Shown here: piece after piece, positions 26,997 through 36,467 of the stretch
Layout: each line of letters begins with the position of its first letter
Position numbering within the stretch: position 1 is the first letter of the stretch
Origin: Massilia yuzhufengensis
Lineage (GTDB): Bacteria > Pseudomonadota > Gammaproteobacteria > Burkholderiales > Burkholderiaceae_D
Reading direction: 5' to 3'
Length of the DNA: 64,000 nucleotides
Assembly (NCBI RefSeq): GCF_900112225.1
Contig: NZ_FOLD01000002.1
Span: 161,367 to 225,366 of the forward strand
Notes under the pieces: generated by a model
What the model saw: only the letters and a program-made list of their open reading frames with translations
Databases searched by the model: none
Told to the model about the DNA's origin: nothing
Position numbers and translations under genes: made by a program

Positions 26997-27980
26997 ATGA
27001 AAACATCGCGCACCCTTCCCTTCCTCGTCGCCGCCCTGCTCGGCGCCCTCCCTGCCGCCCAGGCCCAGCAGCCGGCCGCGGCCCCTGCGGCCCAGGCCAC
27101 GGCCCAGCCGGCGGCGCCGGCCACCGGCAAGCAGGCCGAATTCGAGCGCAACCTGCGCGCCCAGGTCCTGCTCGACCGCGCCTGGTTCTCGCCCGGCGAG
27201 ATCGACGGCGCCTATGGCTCCAACATGCGCCAGGCCTTGAGCACCTTCCAGGCCACGCGCAAGCTGCCCGTGACCGGCAAGCTCGACGAGGCCACCTGGA
27301 ACGCCCTGAATACCGACAACACCCCGACCCTGGTCAACTATACGCTGGCCGAATCGGACGTCGCCGGTCCCTTCCGCGCCGTGCCGGCGGAAATGATGGA
27401 CAAGGCCGCCCTCCCCGCGCTCGGCTACGCCAGCGTCGAAGAAGGCCTGGGCGAGAAGTTCCACGCCAGCCCGGCCCTGATCCAGCGCCTCAACGCGGGC
27501 AAGGACCTGGGCCGCGCCGGCGAGCAGATCGTGGTGCCGAACATCATCGGCAAGACCGCGCTGCCAAAGGCGTCGAAAGTCGTGGTCAAGGACCAGACCA
27601 AGGTGCTGCAGCTGTATGACGCGGAGGGCGCCCTGCTCGCGCAATACCCGGTCTCGACCGGCAGTGCCAACGACCCGCTGCCGATCGGCACCTGGAAGAT
27701 CGAAGGCGTGCACGCCAACCCGACCTACCACTACAACCCGAAACTGTTCTGGGACGCCGAGCCGGGCGACAAGAAAGCCAAGATCGCGCCGGGACCGAAC
27801 AACCCGGTCGGCGTGGTCTGGATCGACCTGTCCAAGCCCCACTACGGCATCCACGGCACCCCGGTGCCGGCCCACGTCGGCAAGACCGAATCGCACGGCT
27901 GCATCCGCCTGACCAACTGGAGCGCGGCCGAAGTGGCCGCCGCCGTGGCGGCCGGGCTGGAGGTCGTGCTGCAGGACTGA
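26997..27980 (+). CDS. L,D-transpeptidase (YkuD) with peptidoglycan-binding domain
   Basis: A 327-residue periplasmic enzyme. A signal peptide ending AQA-QQ (about residue 23) and an Ala/Pro-rich linker precede a PG-binding-1 domain (about 45-100) and the YkuD catalytic domain (about 195-327). The active site has the HGTPVP region and SHGCIR at 299-304 with nucleophile Cys302. It is expected to form 3-3 crosslinks or attach proteins to peptidoglycan. An AGGAAACTAC ribosome site supports the start. An M23 peptidase gene follows 29 nt later. Confidence 0.92.
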   Translation: MKTSRTLPFLVAALLGALPAAQAQQPAAAPAAQATAQPAAPATGKQAEFERNLRAQVLLDRAWFSPGEIDGAYGSNMRQALSTFQATRKLPVTGKLDEATWNALNTDNTPTLVNYTLAESDVAGPFRAVPAEMMDKAALPALGYASVEEGLGEKFHASPALIQRLNAGKDLGRAGEQIVVPNIIGKTALPKASKVVVKDQTKVLQLYDAEGALLAQYPVSTGSANDPLPIGTWKIEGVHANPTYHYNPKLFWDAEPGDKKAKIAPGPNNPVGVVWIDLSKPHYGIHGTPVPAHVGKTESHGCIRLTNWSAAEVAAAVAAGLEVVLQD

Positions 27981-28009
27981 TCCATCCCTTGACCTGAGCG
28001 GAGAATGAC

Positions 28010-28735
28010 ATGAAATGGTTGATGAGCTTCCTGTTCGGCGTGCTGGTCGGCGCCGGTGGCCTGTTCGTGGTGTTGCGCGCGGTGCCGGACGACCCGGCGC
28101 CGGTCGTGGCGGCCGCGCCGGCGCCGGCCGCCGGCGTCCCGGCTGCGCAGATCGATCCCCACCTGCCGGGCGCGCCGGTGGTGCAGACCGACCTGACCGA
28201 AGTCGACCTGCCGCTGCGCCCGAGCTCCGCTTCCGTGCCCGCGCCGGCGCCCGCGGCCGGCACTACCACCGCGACCGCGCCGGCCGCGGCGGCCGCGATG
28301 GCCGTCCATGGCAAGCTGCTGCTGCCGGTGCAGGGCATCAAGCTGGCCGCCCTGGCCGACACCTATGACCAGCCGCGCGGCAGCCAGCGCCACCACGAGG
28401 CGCTCGACATCATGGCGCCGAAGGGCACGCCGGTGCTGGCGGCGGCCGACGGCAAGGTGGAGAAGCTGTTCACCAGCAAACCAGGGGGGACGACGCTGTA
28501 CCAGTTCGACCCGAGCGGCAAGTACGCGTATTACTACGCCCACCTGGAGCGCTACGCCGACGGCGTCAAGGAAGGCATGGACCTCAAGAAGGGCGAGGTG
28601 CTCGGCTACGTCGGCGTGACCGGCAATTCCGACCCGAACGCGCCGCACTTGCACTTCGCCGTGTTCGAGCTCACGCCCGAGAAACAGTGGTGGAAAGGGA
28701 CGCCGCTCAATCCCTTCCCGCTCATGGCCGACTGA
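28010..28735 (+). CDS. M23 family metallopeptidase
   Basis: A 241-residue membrane-anchored peptidoglycan endopeptidase-like protein. An N-terminal signal anchor is followed by an Ala/Pro-rich linker (about 25-100) and the LytM-like domain. The zinc ligands are visible in HHEALDIMAP and HLHFAVFE. A complete H-x3-D plus HxH set suggests activity. It lies 29 nt after the L,D-transpeptidase gene in the same operon. Confidence 0.9.
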   Translation: MKWLMSFLFGVLVGAGGLFVVLRAVPDDPAPVVAAAPAPAAGVPAAQIDPHLPGAPVVQTDLTEVDLPLRPSSASVPAPAPAAGTTTATAPAAAAAMAVHGKLLLPVQGIKLAALADTYDQPRGSQRHHEALDIMAPKGTPVLAAADGKVEKLFTSKPGGTTLYQFDPSGKYAYYYAHLERYADGVKEGMDLKKGEVLGYVGVTGNSDPNAPHLHFAVFELTPEKQWWKGTPLNPFPLMAD

Positions 28736-28743
28736 GTGGCGGC

Positions 28744-30537
28744 TCAGGGCGTCGCCACGGCGCCCGGTTCGTCCAGGTCGGCGCCCACGTTGATCGCGGC
28801 ATAGGCGCGCTGGACGGCAACGGCTTCCTTGCTGTCCTTGCCGTACAGCTCTTCCGCCGACAGGATCATCTTGGCGCGCGCATCGGCGTAATTGGTACTC
28901 GACGTGAATTTGCTCGTATTCGCATGGAACCAGATGCGGAAGGCCTTGTCGGTACCGATGCCGGTCATCGCCGACGGCTGCTTGACCAGGTACTTGCTGT
29001 AGTAATCCCCGGCCTTGTCGGCTTGCGAGCCGCGCGCCAGGAAATAGAACATGCGGTTGTTCGGCCCGCTGCTGTAATGCACGTCGAGCCGGCGCAGCGA
29101 CGTACTCCAGGCATCCGGGCTGCTGCCGTCCTTGCTGGGGCGGTACATCCAGCGCAGCGGCGTGCCGTTGCGGCTGATCTCCGCCCCCAATACCCAGTCA
29201 TTGCCCTCTTCGGGGAACTTGTCGCCCTTGCCGCCGGCGCGCGCATAGGCTTCCACCACTTCGCCCGAGATATCGGAACTCGATTCGTTCAGCCCGCCCG
29301 ATTCGCCCGTGTACACGAGGTCGGAGGTGGCGGCGGTGATGCCGTGCCCCATCTCGTGGCCGATCACGTCGATCGAACCCAGGCTGGTGAAATAGGTGCC
29401 GTCGCCGATGAACATGCAGCGGCAGGTGTCGCTGTAATAGGCATTGTCGTAGCCGCGGTTGACGTGGGCGGCGATGTAGGTGGCGGTGTCCTTGCCGTCG
29501 AGCGAGAGCCAGTTGAACACGTTCTTGTGGGCGTCATAGGTATTCATCAGGCCCCACATCGCGTTGACGGCGGCGGTCTGGCCATTCGGCCCGGTGGTGC
29601 TGCCGCCTTCGACGAACTGCTTGCCGTCGCCCCAGATATTGGTGGCATTGCTGTAGATCTTGCCGGCGCTGGAACTATTGTTGGCATTGGTGATCGCCAT
29701 CGCCCCGAAGGCGCCGCCCTTGCCGCGTTCCGGGTCCAGCATCTGGTAGCTGCCGTTGACCAGCTTGGTGTTGATCGGGACTTCGCCGTTGTACTGGCTC
29801 TTGCCCACCCCGACCACGGTCTGCAGCATGTTCCACTGGTCGAGGATGGTGGCATCAACCGCGCTGACGATGGTGTCGTAGTACACCGGCTGCTCGCCCT
29901 GGCGCATGCGGGTGCGCACCAGCCAGGCCAGCTCGTAGCGCTCCACCACGTCCTGCACGTCCAGCGCATTGAGTTCGGCTTCTTCCTTGGCGCCGGCGCC
30001 GACCACGCGCTGCATGCGCATTACCGGGTAGACCAGCAGTTCGGCGCTCGGCTTGACCACGTGCACGGCCGTTCCGCCCAGGCTGGGCAGCAGCGACGCC
30101 AGGGCGGACGCGATCGCCGCCTTGGTCGACACCTGCGGCTGCACCGAAAAGCTGGCGGTCAGCGCGCCCAGGCGGTTGGCGCTGCCCGTGCCCAGGTGCT
30201 GGCGGCGCTCGGACGCCGACTCGGACAATACCTTGCCGGCCTGGTCGAGCGTGACCACGGAATCGGAGCCGAACACGCGCAGGCCCTTGTAGGTGTGGGC
30301 GGCGCGCACGATCTGGGTGCCGCCTGCGCCCGGGTGCTGGGCCGTGATGCGGTAGTGGTGGTCCTGGTCGAGCCCCTTGGCCTGGCGCCCGTTCGCCAGC
30401 TGGGCGAGGATGGAGGCCTTGGCCTTGGCGGTGAGCGTGACCGGCGCGCTCATGGTGGGCGCCGCGGCCAGCGGCAGGTGCGCCAGCAGCAGGGCGGCGC
30501 CGAGAAGCGCAGCCGGTATGGTGGGGTGCAGGTTCAT
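28744..30537 (-). CDS. Secreted thermolysin-like M4 metalloprotease
   Basis: A 597-residue preproprotein. A signal peptide ending AAA-PT (about residue 27) is followed by an FTP/PepSY propeptide and the M4 catalytic domain. HEMGH at 394-398 carries two zinc ligands and the catalytic Glu, and GGLNESSSD supplies the third ligand. A YYSDTCRC loop adds Cys pairs. The ATG at 30537 has a CGGAGACGAG ribosome site. It is probably secreted by a type II system and self-processed. It is convergent with the M23 gene. Confidence 0.93.
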   Translation of the reverse strand: MNLHPTIPAALLGAALLLAHLPLAAAPTMSAPVTLTAKAKASILAQLANGRQAKGLDQDHHYRITAQHPGAGGTQIVRAAHTYKGLRVFGSDSVVTLDQAGKVLSESASERRQHLGTGSANRLGALTASFSVQPQVSTKAAIASALASLLPSLGGTAVHVVKPSAELLVYPVMRMQRVVGAGAKEEAELNALDVQDVVERYELAWLVRTRMRQGEQPVYYDTIVSAVDATILDQWNMLQTVVGVGKSQYNGEVPINTKLVNGSYQMLDPERGKGGAFGAMAITNANNSSSAGKIYSNATNIWGDGKQFVEGGSTTGPNGQTAAVNAMWGLMNTYDAHKNVFNWLSLDGKDTATYIAAHVNRGYDNAYYSDTCRCMFIGDGTYFTSLGSIDVIGHEMGHGITAATSDLVYTGESGGLNESSSDISGEVVEAYARAGGKGDKFPEEGNDWVLGAEISRNGTPLRWMYRPSKDGSSPDAWSTSLRRLDVHYSSGPNNRMFYFLARGSQADKAGDYYSKYLVKQPSAMTGIGTDKAFRIWFHANTSKFTSSTNYADARAKMILSAEELYGKDSKEAVAVQRAYAAINVGADLDEPGAVATP

Positions 30538-30656
30538 CTCGTCTCCGTCCGTGGGAGCGCGGCCCGGGAATGGACCACGCATCGGACAGTTTGGACGAGC
30601 TCAGCAGGAAGGGTTTGCTCGGGCGCAAAGGCTGGCGCTAGAGGCTGGTTCGCAGA

Positions 30657-30677
30657 GTGGGCGGGAAGACCGCCCAC
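30657..30677. other. GC-rich hairpin
   Basis: GTGGGCGG and CCGCCCAC form a perfect 8-bp stem with a GAAGA loop just downstream of the His-rich protein gene on the minus strand. There is no T-tract, so it is at best a Rho-dependent or processed transcript end. Confidence 0.45.
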
Positions 30678-30686
30678 CCCCAGGTG

Positions 30687-31334
30687 TTACCGGTAATGCC
30701 GCTTGTGGTGGAAATGGCGCTCGCGCTCGCGCTCATAGTCCGGTTGCTCGTCGCGGTCGCGCCGGCTCAGCAGGTACCAGGCCGCGCCGATCACGCACCC
30801 GGTGATCGCCACCTTCTTCGCCAGGCCGGCCGGATTGTGCTGCATCTCGGCCTTGATGCCCATCTCGCCCAGGATGTTGGGGATGTGGCCCCTGGCCAGG
30901 TCGTCGGCCACGCCTTCGACCACGTTGACCCGGTCGGCCAGCAGCAGCAGCAGCCAGTGGCGCAGGTCGTTCTCGCTGGCCTTGAAGGCCAGGCGCCGGA
31001 TCATGCCCGACAGGCCCGAGGGCGGCTGCACGGTGCCGAACACCTGGGTGATGCCCGGGCGCTCGCTCGAGACCAGGATCTCGACCTTTTCCTGCTGCTG
31101 AGGCGGGTCGCCTGCGGGCTGGTTGATGAAGCGCGGCGGGGTACGCTCCATCGGCACGCCGGGGCGGTCCTTGCGGTCGAGGTCGGCGCCCCAGCCATGG
31201 ATGTGCTGCAGCTCGTCGCGGCCAGGCCGGCGCGGCGCGATGTGGCCCTGGCCCGGGTGCTGCTGGATGTGGCCGTGGTCGTGGTGGTCGTGGTGATTGT
31301 CGTGGGAATGTTCGGCGATGTCGCGGGATTCCAT
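30687..31334 (-). CDS. His-rich membrane-anchored hypothetical protein
   Basis: A 215-residue protein with an AAGGAGCGAGC ribosome site. The N-terminus (about 8-35) is a dense His/Asp stretch (HSHDNHHDHHDHGH). The middle is soluble, and one hydrophobic segment (about 170-188) precedes a very charged tail (RERERHFHHKRHYR). The His clusters suggest metal binding. No family is recognised. It lies 9 nt after the zinc alcohol dehydrogenase gene and is probably co-transcribed with it. Confidence 0.6.
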   Translation of the reverse strand: MESRDIAEHSHDNHHDHHDHGHIQQHPGQGHIAPRRPGRDELQHIHGWGADLDRKDRPGVPMERTPPRFINQPAGDPPQQQEKVEILVSSERPGITQVFGTVQPPSGLSGMIRRLAFKASENDLRHWLLLLLADRVNVVEGVADDLARGHIPNILGEMGIKAEMQHNPAGLAKKVAITGCVIGAAWYLLSRRDRDEQPDYERERERHFHHKRHYR

Positions 31335-31343
31335 GCTCGCTCC

Positions 31344-32528
31344 TTAATTGGCTGTGCTGGCCGAGACCTGGCGCACCTGGTTGGCGTTGGGTGGGATCAG
31401 GACGGTCTTGATGCATTCATCGAGCTTGCCCGAGAAGATGTGGTACGCGTCCGCCACTTCTTCCAGCGGCACGCGGTGGGTGATGATTTCCTTCGGGTTC
31501 AGGCGCCCGGCGCGGATGTGCTCGATCAGGCGCGGCAGGTGGCGCCGCACGCTGGCCTGGTTCATGCGCATGGTCAGGCCCTTGTTGAGCGCATTGCCGA
31601 TCGGGATCGCGTTGAAGGTCGGGCCATACACGCCGACGATCGACACATTGCCGCCCTTGCGCACGGAATTGATGCACCAGTGCAGCGCGGTGGCGGAGCC
31701 GGCCTGGGCCATCAGGTAGCGCCCGGTGAGCGACTGCATGGCGTTGCCCGAGGCTTCGCAGCCGACCGCGTCGATGCAGACGTCGGCGCCCATCCAGTCG
31801 GTCATTTTCTTGATGTGCTCGGCCATGTCGCGCACTTCCTTGAAGTTGACGATTTCGCACTGGGCGTAGCGCTTGACGAACTCGAGCCGGTATTCGATGT
31901 GGTCGACCACGATCACGCGCCCGGCGCCCATCAGCCAGGCCGACTTGGCGGCAAAGATGCCGACCGGGCCGGCGCCGAACACGACCACCGTATCGCCTTC
32001 CTTGATGTCGCCCATTTCGGCCGCCTGGTAGCCGGTGGGCACGGCGTCGGTGAGCAGCACGGCGTCGTCGTCATGGATGTCCTCGGGGATGATCATGGGG
32101 CCGACGTCGGCCATCGGCACGCGCACCAGTTCGGCCTGGCCGCCGTCGTAGCCGCCCGCCGTGTGCGAGTAGCCGTAGATCGAACCCACCGCGGTGGATT
32201 GCGCATTCATGTTGTGGCAATTGCCGTAGAGTTCGCGGTCGCAGAAGAAGCAGGACCCGCAGAACACGTTGAACGGCACCAGTACCTTGTCGCCCACCTT
32301 CAGCTTCTGGACGCCCGGGCCGACCTCTTCCACCACGCCGATGAACTCGTGGCCGAAGGTGTGGCCGACACGGGTGTCGGGCACCAGGCCATGGTACAGG
32401 TGCAGGTCCGAGCCGCAGATGCAGGAGCGGGTGACGCGCACGATGGCGTCGCCGGGGTGCTCGATGACAGGGTCGGGCTTGTGTTCGGCGCGGACACGGT
32501 AGGGCCCGCGGTAGTTCATTGCCAGCAT
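31344..32528 (-). CDS. Zinc-dependent alcohol/formaldehyde dehydrogenase-like protein
   Basis: A 394-residue medium-chain dehydrogenase. The catalytic zinc region is CICGSDLHLYHG plus GHEFIG. The structural-zinc-type Cys lobe has CGSCFFCDRELYGNC. The NAD-binding GAGPVG loop is present with IVVDHIEYRLEF after it. It resembles glutathione-independent formaldehyde dehydrogenases and threonine-dehydrogenase-like members. Two close ATGs (32528 and 32519) follow a strong GAGGAGGAGTT site. The substrate is not certain. Confidence 0.85.
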   Translation of the reverse strand: MLAMNYRGPYRVRAEHKPDPVIEHPGDAIVRVTRSCICGSDLHLYHGLVPDTRVGHTFGHEFIGVVEEVGPGVQKLKVGDKVLVPFNVFCGSCFFCDRELYGNCHNMNAQSTAVGSIYGYSHTAGGYDGGQAELVRVPMADVGPMIIPEDIHDDDAVLLTDAVPTGYQAAEMGDIKEGDTVVVFGAGPVGIFAAKSAWLMGAGRVIVVDHIEYRLEFVKRYAQCEIVNFKEVRDMAEHIKKMTDWMGADVCIDAVGCEASGNAMQSLTGRYLMAQAGSATALHWCINSVRKGGNVSIVGVYGPTFNAIPIGNALNKGLTMRMNQASVRRHLPRLIEHIRAGRLNPKEIITHRVPLEEVADAYHIFSGKLDECIKTVLIPPNANQVRQVSASTAN

Positions 32529-32567
32529 AACTCCTCCTCGATATTGTTCACGGACGTGATTCACGGC

Positions 32568-32588
32568 AGCCCGCCGGCTTGGCGGGCT
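32568..32588. other. Intergenic hairpin
   Basis: AGCCCGCC and GGCGGGCT form a perfect 8-bp stem around a GGCTT loop in the 169-bp gap between the zinc metallopeptidase stop and the dehydrogenase start. It has no clear T-tract. It may end the metallopeptidase transcript. Confidence 0.4.
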
Positions 32589-32697
32589 TGTGGAATGACG
32601 TTATGTCAAAACGCTGAGGAATGCGATACGCGCACGGAAACGAACACGGCGTTTTGGCGGGCTCTGGGGCCCACCGCCCCCTCGACGGGCGCTCGTC

Positions 32698-33570
32698 CTA
32701 CAACTGCTTCGCGTCGAAGGTATTGCAGTCCTCGACCTTGCCGCTTTCCAGCCCGCGCTGGAACCAGCGCACGCGCTGGGCCGAGCTGCCGTGGGTGAAG
32801 GAATCCGGCACCACCTGGCCCTGCGACTGGCGCTGCAGCGCGTCGTCGCCGATCGCCGTGGCCGCGGCCATCGCGCCTTCGACGTCGCCCGCCTCGATGA
32901 ACTGCTCGCGCTGGTTGGTGCGGTTGGCCCACAGGCCGGCGAAACAGTCGGCCTGCAGTTCGAGCCGCACCGACAGCGCATTGCCCTGCTTTTCGGACGC
33001 GCGCTGCTGGGCGTTGTGCACCTGGTCGGAGATGCCCAGCAGGTTCTGCACGTGGTGGCCCACTTCATGCGCGATCACGTAGGCCTGGGCGAATTCGCCC
33101 TCCACCTTGAAGCGCTGCTGCATCAGGCGGAAGAAACCGAGGTCGATGTAGACGCGGCGGTCGGCCGGGCAGTAGAACGGCCCGGTGGCGCTGCGCCCGG
33201 TGCCGCAGGCGGTCGGCACGGCGCCTTCGAACAGGGTCAGGATGGTGGGCTGGTACTGCGAGCCCTGGGCTGCGAAGACCTGGCCCCAGACGTCTTCGGT
33301 ATAGGCCAGCGTGGTCTTGACGAACTGGGTTTCGCGGTCGTTGGCCGGCGTAGCGCGCGGCGCCTGCTGGGCCTGGGTGGGTACCGTGCCCTCCCCGCCA
33401 CCGAGGATCACGCTCGGGTCGATCCCGAAGAACACGCTGCCGATCAGCGCGATCACGATGGTGCCGATGCCGACCGACTTGCCGCCGAATCCCCCGAAGC
33501 CCCCGCCCCCGCCGCCAGCGCCGCGGCGGTCGTCCACATTGTCGCTCTGTCGGTCACCTTCCCATTTCAT
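32698..33570 (-). CDS. YpfJ-like neutral zinc metallopeptidase
   Basis: A 290-residue protein of the putative neutral zinc metallopeptidase family. A Gly-rich stretch (about 17-35) precedes a membrane helix (about 37-55), followed by the catalytic domain with VIAHEVGHHVQN (HExxH). The later ELQADCFAGLWAN supplies the third ligand region. The start has a GAGGAGACAGGC site. Its cellular substrate is unknown. Confidence 0.88.
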   Translation of the reverse strand: MKWEGDRQSDNVDDRRGAGGGGGGFGGFGGKSVGIGTIVIALIGSVFFGIDPSVILGGGEGTVPTQAQQAPRATPANDRETQFVKTTLAYTEDVWGQVFAAQGSQYQPTILTLFEGAVPTACGTGRSATGPFYCPADRRVYIDLGFFRLMQQRFKVEGEFAQAYVIAHEVGHHVQNLLGISDQVHNAQQRASEKQGNALSVRLELQADCFAGLWANRTNQREQFIEAGDVEGAMAAATAIGDDALQRQSQGQVVPDSFTHGSSAQRVRWFQRGLESGKVEDCNTFDAKQL

Positions 33571-33604
33571 GCCTGTCTCCTCGATGTCGGCCAGCCGGCG
33601 CGCC

Positions 33605-33787
33605 TCAGCGCCCCGGATGCCGTTTCAGATTGCCTGTATCGGCGCGCTCGCGCGCGTCCTTGGTACGGAATTCTTCCGATGTGGCCAGCCCTGCCCTGGC
33701 TTCGTCGTGCAACGCACGCTCGTGGCGCTCGCGCTCGACTTCCCGCGCGACCCGCCCCGGTGTTTCGCTGCTGTCCCTGTGCGGCAT
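33605..33787 (-). CDS. Small highly charged hypothetical protein
   Basis: A 60-residue hydrophilic protein rich in Arg and Glu (REVERERHERALHDEAR), probably helical, with a GGGGAGGCGAC ribosome site. It lies 34 nt upstream of the zinc metallopeptidase gene on the same strand. No function is recognised. Confidence 0.5.
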   Translation of the reverse strand: MPHRDSSETPGRVAREVERERHERALHDEARAGLATSEEFRTKDARERADTGNLKRHPGR

Positions 33788-33958
33788 GTCGCCTCCCCGG
33801 CGTGTGAATGAACTATGTGGGTCCGAGTATGGACACCCACCCGGGATTGGTATGTTCGAGTGTTCACATAGTGGTGGAAATTTCTATGCCGACAGCCCAT
33901 GACGCCTATGTTCGCTGCCGCACAGCGCGCACGCGCCGCCCGTGCGACGCTGCCAGGC

Positions 33959-34894
33959 ATGACCACTTCCCATGCCAACGCCCTGGTCGCGCTCGGCCGC
34001 TACCTGCGCGACAAGGACTACCGTTTCATGACGGTGACGCCCGCCACCCACCGCCGCATCAACCGCCGCCCCGGCAACGAGCGCGCGGCCGACCTGCGCG
34101 GCATCTTCGGATGGAGCCGGCCGTTCGCCGAAGCCGACGTGGCCCCGGAACTGCTGGCCCTGATGCGCGAAGCGCGCATCCTGGTGCCGGACGGCCCGCT
34201 GCTGCGCTCGGCCCTGCGCGCCTCGACCCTGGGCGAGCTGCTGGTGTTCCACTCGAGCTACCCGACCGACGATGACGACGCCGTGTTCTTCGGGCCGGAC
34301 ACCTACCGCTTCGTCGGCACCATGGGCCGCTATTTTTCCTGGCTGGGTTCGGGCCCGGTGCGGGCGCTGGACATCGGCTGCGGCGGCGGCGCCGGTGCGC
34401 TGGCCATTGCCAGCAAGTTCCCGCACGCCGAGGTGATCGGCGCGGACATCAATACCCGGGCGCTGGCGCTGACGATGGTCAACGCCCAGCTGGCCGGCCT
34501 GGACAACCTGTCCGCCTGCCAGAGCGACCTGTTCGCGGGCCTGGAAGGGAATTTCGACCTGATCGTATCGAACCCGCCCTACGTGCTCGACCCCTGCGAA
34601 CTGCCCTACCGCCACGGCGGCGGCATGCGTGGCGCCGAGCTGTCGGTGCGGATCGTGCAGGAAGCGCTGGCGCACCTGCGCCCGGGCGGCAGCCTGATGC
34701 TGTACACGGGAGTGGCGATCGCCGGGGCGCAGGATGACTTCCTGGAGGCGATCCGGCCCGAACTGGAGCGCGTGTGCGACCACTGGACCTATGACGAGCT
34801 GGATCCCGATATTTTCGGCGGCCAGCTCGGCGAAGCGGGGTATGAAGAGGTGGAACGGATCGCGGCAGTGTGGCTGCACGCGATCCGGCGTTGA
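33959..34894 (+). CDS. Class I SAM-dependent methyltransferase
   Basis: A methyltransferase of about 311 residues (331 if translation starts at the ATG at 33899). SAM motif I is LDIGCGGGAGALAIA, and the catalytic SNPPYV motif is of the type that methylates amides or exocyclic amines (HemK/PrmC-like). An N-terminal domain of about 120 residues precedes it. The start is ambiguous because neither ATG has a clear ribosome site. Its stop is 2 nt from the convergent esterase stop. Confidence 0.8.
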   Translation: MTTSHANALVALGRYLRDKDYRFMTVTPATHRRINRRPGNERAADLRGIFGWSRPFAEADVAPELLALMREARILVPDGPLLRSALRASTLGELLVFHSSYPTDDDDAVFFGPDTYRFVGTMGRYFSWLGSGPVRALDIGCGGGAGALAIASKFPHAEVIGADINTRALALTMVNAQLAGLDNLSACQSDLFAGLEGNFDLIVSNPPYVLDPCELPYRHGGGMRGAELSVRIVQEALAHLRPGGSLMLYTGVAIAGAQDDFLEAIRPELERVCDHWTYDELDPDIFGGQLGEAGYEEVERIAAVWLHAIRR

Positions 34895-34896
34895 TT

Positions 34897-36021
34897 TTAC
34901 GGGCGCTGTTCGAGGAAGAAGGCCAGCATTTCCTTCGAGGCGTTCGGGCCGGTCGCGTCGGTGTGCGAGCCGGCCGCCTTCCCGCCCATCCAGGCGTGGG
35001 CCGCGCCGTGGATCAGCCAGTGTTCGGCAATCCGCTGGCCTTGCGCGTTGCGCCAGCTGGTCCTGCTGTAGCCGCGTCCCGCTGCGTCGCCGCGAATGTG
35101 CTCTTGCGTCAAGGCCCCATGGGCGTCGGCGAACTGGCGCAGCACCGCATCGCCATTGTCCGCATTGACCACGTGGTCGGCGTCGCCATGGAACACGATG
35201 ACCGGCACTTTCGACTTTGCGGTGGCCGCCTGCGGCGCGCGTTTCATCGCGTGCAGGCCGGAGATCATGTCCTTGCCGGTGCCGGCCGCCAGGCCCGAGT
35301 GCACGCCCACCGCGGCGAACAGGTCCGGGTACTCGGCGCCGAGGATGGCCGCCATCGCGCCGCCCGCCGACAGGCCGGCCGCGAACACCTTGCTGGCATC
35401 GCCCCCATGCTCGGCCGCTACCTGCCGCGCCATGCCGGCGATGATCGCCGGTTCGCCGCTGCCGCGCCGCTGCTGCCCCGGCTCGAACCAGTTCCAGCAG
35501 CCGTTGGCGTTGGCGCTGCGCTCCTGTTCGGGATAGAGCACCAGGCAGTTATGCTCTTCGGCCACCGAATTCATGGCCGTGCCGGCGGCGAAGTCGCGCG
35601 CATCCTGGGTGCAGCCGTGCAGCATGACCACCAGCGGACGCGGGCCTGTCGCGGCGCGGGCGGGAATGTAGAGCTTGTAGCGGCGCTGCCCGGCGCTGCA
35701 CGAAAATGTCCCGTCGATGAAGCGGCCCGGCCCCAAGTCGGCCGGCGGCGCGCTCTTGCGCTTGAAGGCGCCGGCGGTTTTCGGCAACGCTCTGGCGGCG
35801 CGCGCCCTGGGCGCGGCGGGCTTGCCGGCGAAGCCGGGGGCCGGGTTCAGGTCGATCATGCCGGGGGCGTCGTCGACAGTGGCGGTGGCCGTGGCCGGCG
35901 CCATCAGGCCGGCCTGCTGCAGTGCGCGCTGGATGACGTCGGTTGCGGCGCCCGGGTTGTTTGACCGGACCAGCTTGGCCGATTCCATCATCTGCTGCAC
36001 GAATTGGTCGAGTTGTTTCAT
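34897..36021 (-). CDS. PHB depolymerase-like esterase
   Basis: A 374-residue esterase of the PHB-depolymerase/feruloyl-esterase-like family. A helical N-terminal region with an Ala/Pro/Lys-rich linker (about 40-95) leads into an alpha/beta hydrolase core: LVVMLHGCTQDA, nucleophile GLSAGGAMA, then HGDADHVV (Asp) and HAWMGG (His). No signal peptide is seen, so it may be intracellular. AGGATACCC precedes the ATG. It follows the RHH regulator gene by 28 nt. Confidence 0.85.
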   Translation of the reverse strand: MKQLDQFVQQMMESAKLVRSNNPGAATDVIQRALQQAGLMAPATATATVDDAPGMIDLNPAPGFAGKPAAPRARAARALPKTAGAFKRKSAPPADLGPGRFIDGTFSCSAGQRRYKLYIPARAATGPRPLVVMLHGCTQDARDFAAGTAMNSVAEEHNCLVLYPEQERSANANGCWNWFEPGQQRRGSGEPAIIAGMARQVAAEHGGDASKVFAAGLSAGGAMAAILGAEYPDLFAAVGVHSGLAAGTGKDMISGLHAMKRAPQAATAKSKVPVIVFHGDADHVVNADNGDAVLRQFADAHGALTQEHIRGDAAGRGYSRTSWRNAQGQRIAEHWLIHGAAHAWMGGKAAGSHTDATGPNASKEMLAFFLEQRP

Positions 36022-36049
36022 GGGTATCCTGTGGTGACGCAGCGATGCG

Positions 36050-36466
36050 CTACGTGTGTATGCGGTCTGCCAGCGCCTGCCGGACGGCGGGCGAAGCGAG
36101 GAAGGCGCCAAGGACCTGGACGGATTCGATGGCGGCGCTGGCCAGTTCCGGCGTCACATCGTCCTCGATCACGGCCAGTCCCAGCACATGGATTTCCAGG
36201 CGTTGGTTGGCGGCGACCACTTGTTCCAGTTCCTTGCGCGAATAGCGGTACTGCCCGAGTACGTAGCGCTTGCGCACCATGATCTGGCGCAGCGCGTCGG
36301 CATGCGCCAGCAGCTGGTTGCGGATGGCGGTACGGACGAGGTCGGTGCGGTTGGCATAGAAACCCTCGTTCACCAGCAGGTCGACCTGGGCCAGGTCGAC
36401 CAGGCCGACGTTGATGGTGACTTTCTCGCTCTCCGGAACCCGTTGCGGGGCAGTGGTATGGCTCAT
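36050..36466 (-). CDS. Ribbon-helix-helix (CopG-like) regulator
   Basis: A 138-residue protein. The N-terminal part (KVTINVGLVDLAQVDLLVNE, then RTDLVRTAIRN) matches a ribbon-helix-helix DNA-binding fold, and the helical C-terminus probably mediates assembly. Its ribosome site AAGGAGAG lies inside a four-half-site operator immediately upstream, so it probably represses itself and the esterase gene. This regulator-plus-esterase order suggests a polyester or acyl-ester response. Confidence 0.75.
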   Translation of the reverse strand: MSHTTAPQRVPESEKVTINVGLVDLAQVDLLVNEGFYANRTDLVRTAIRNQLLAHADALRQIMVRKRYVLGQYRYSRKELEQVVAANQRLEIHVLGLAVIEDDVTPELASAAIESVQVLGAFLASPAVRQALADRIHT

Positions 36467-36467
36467 T

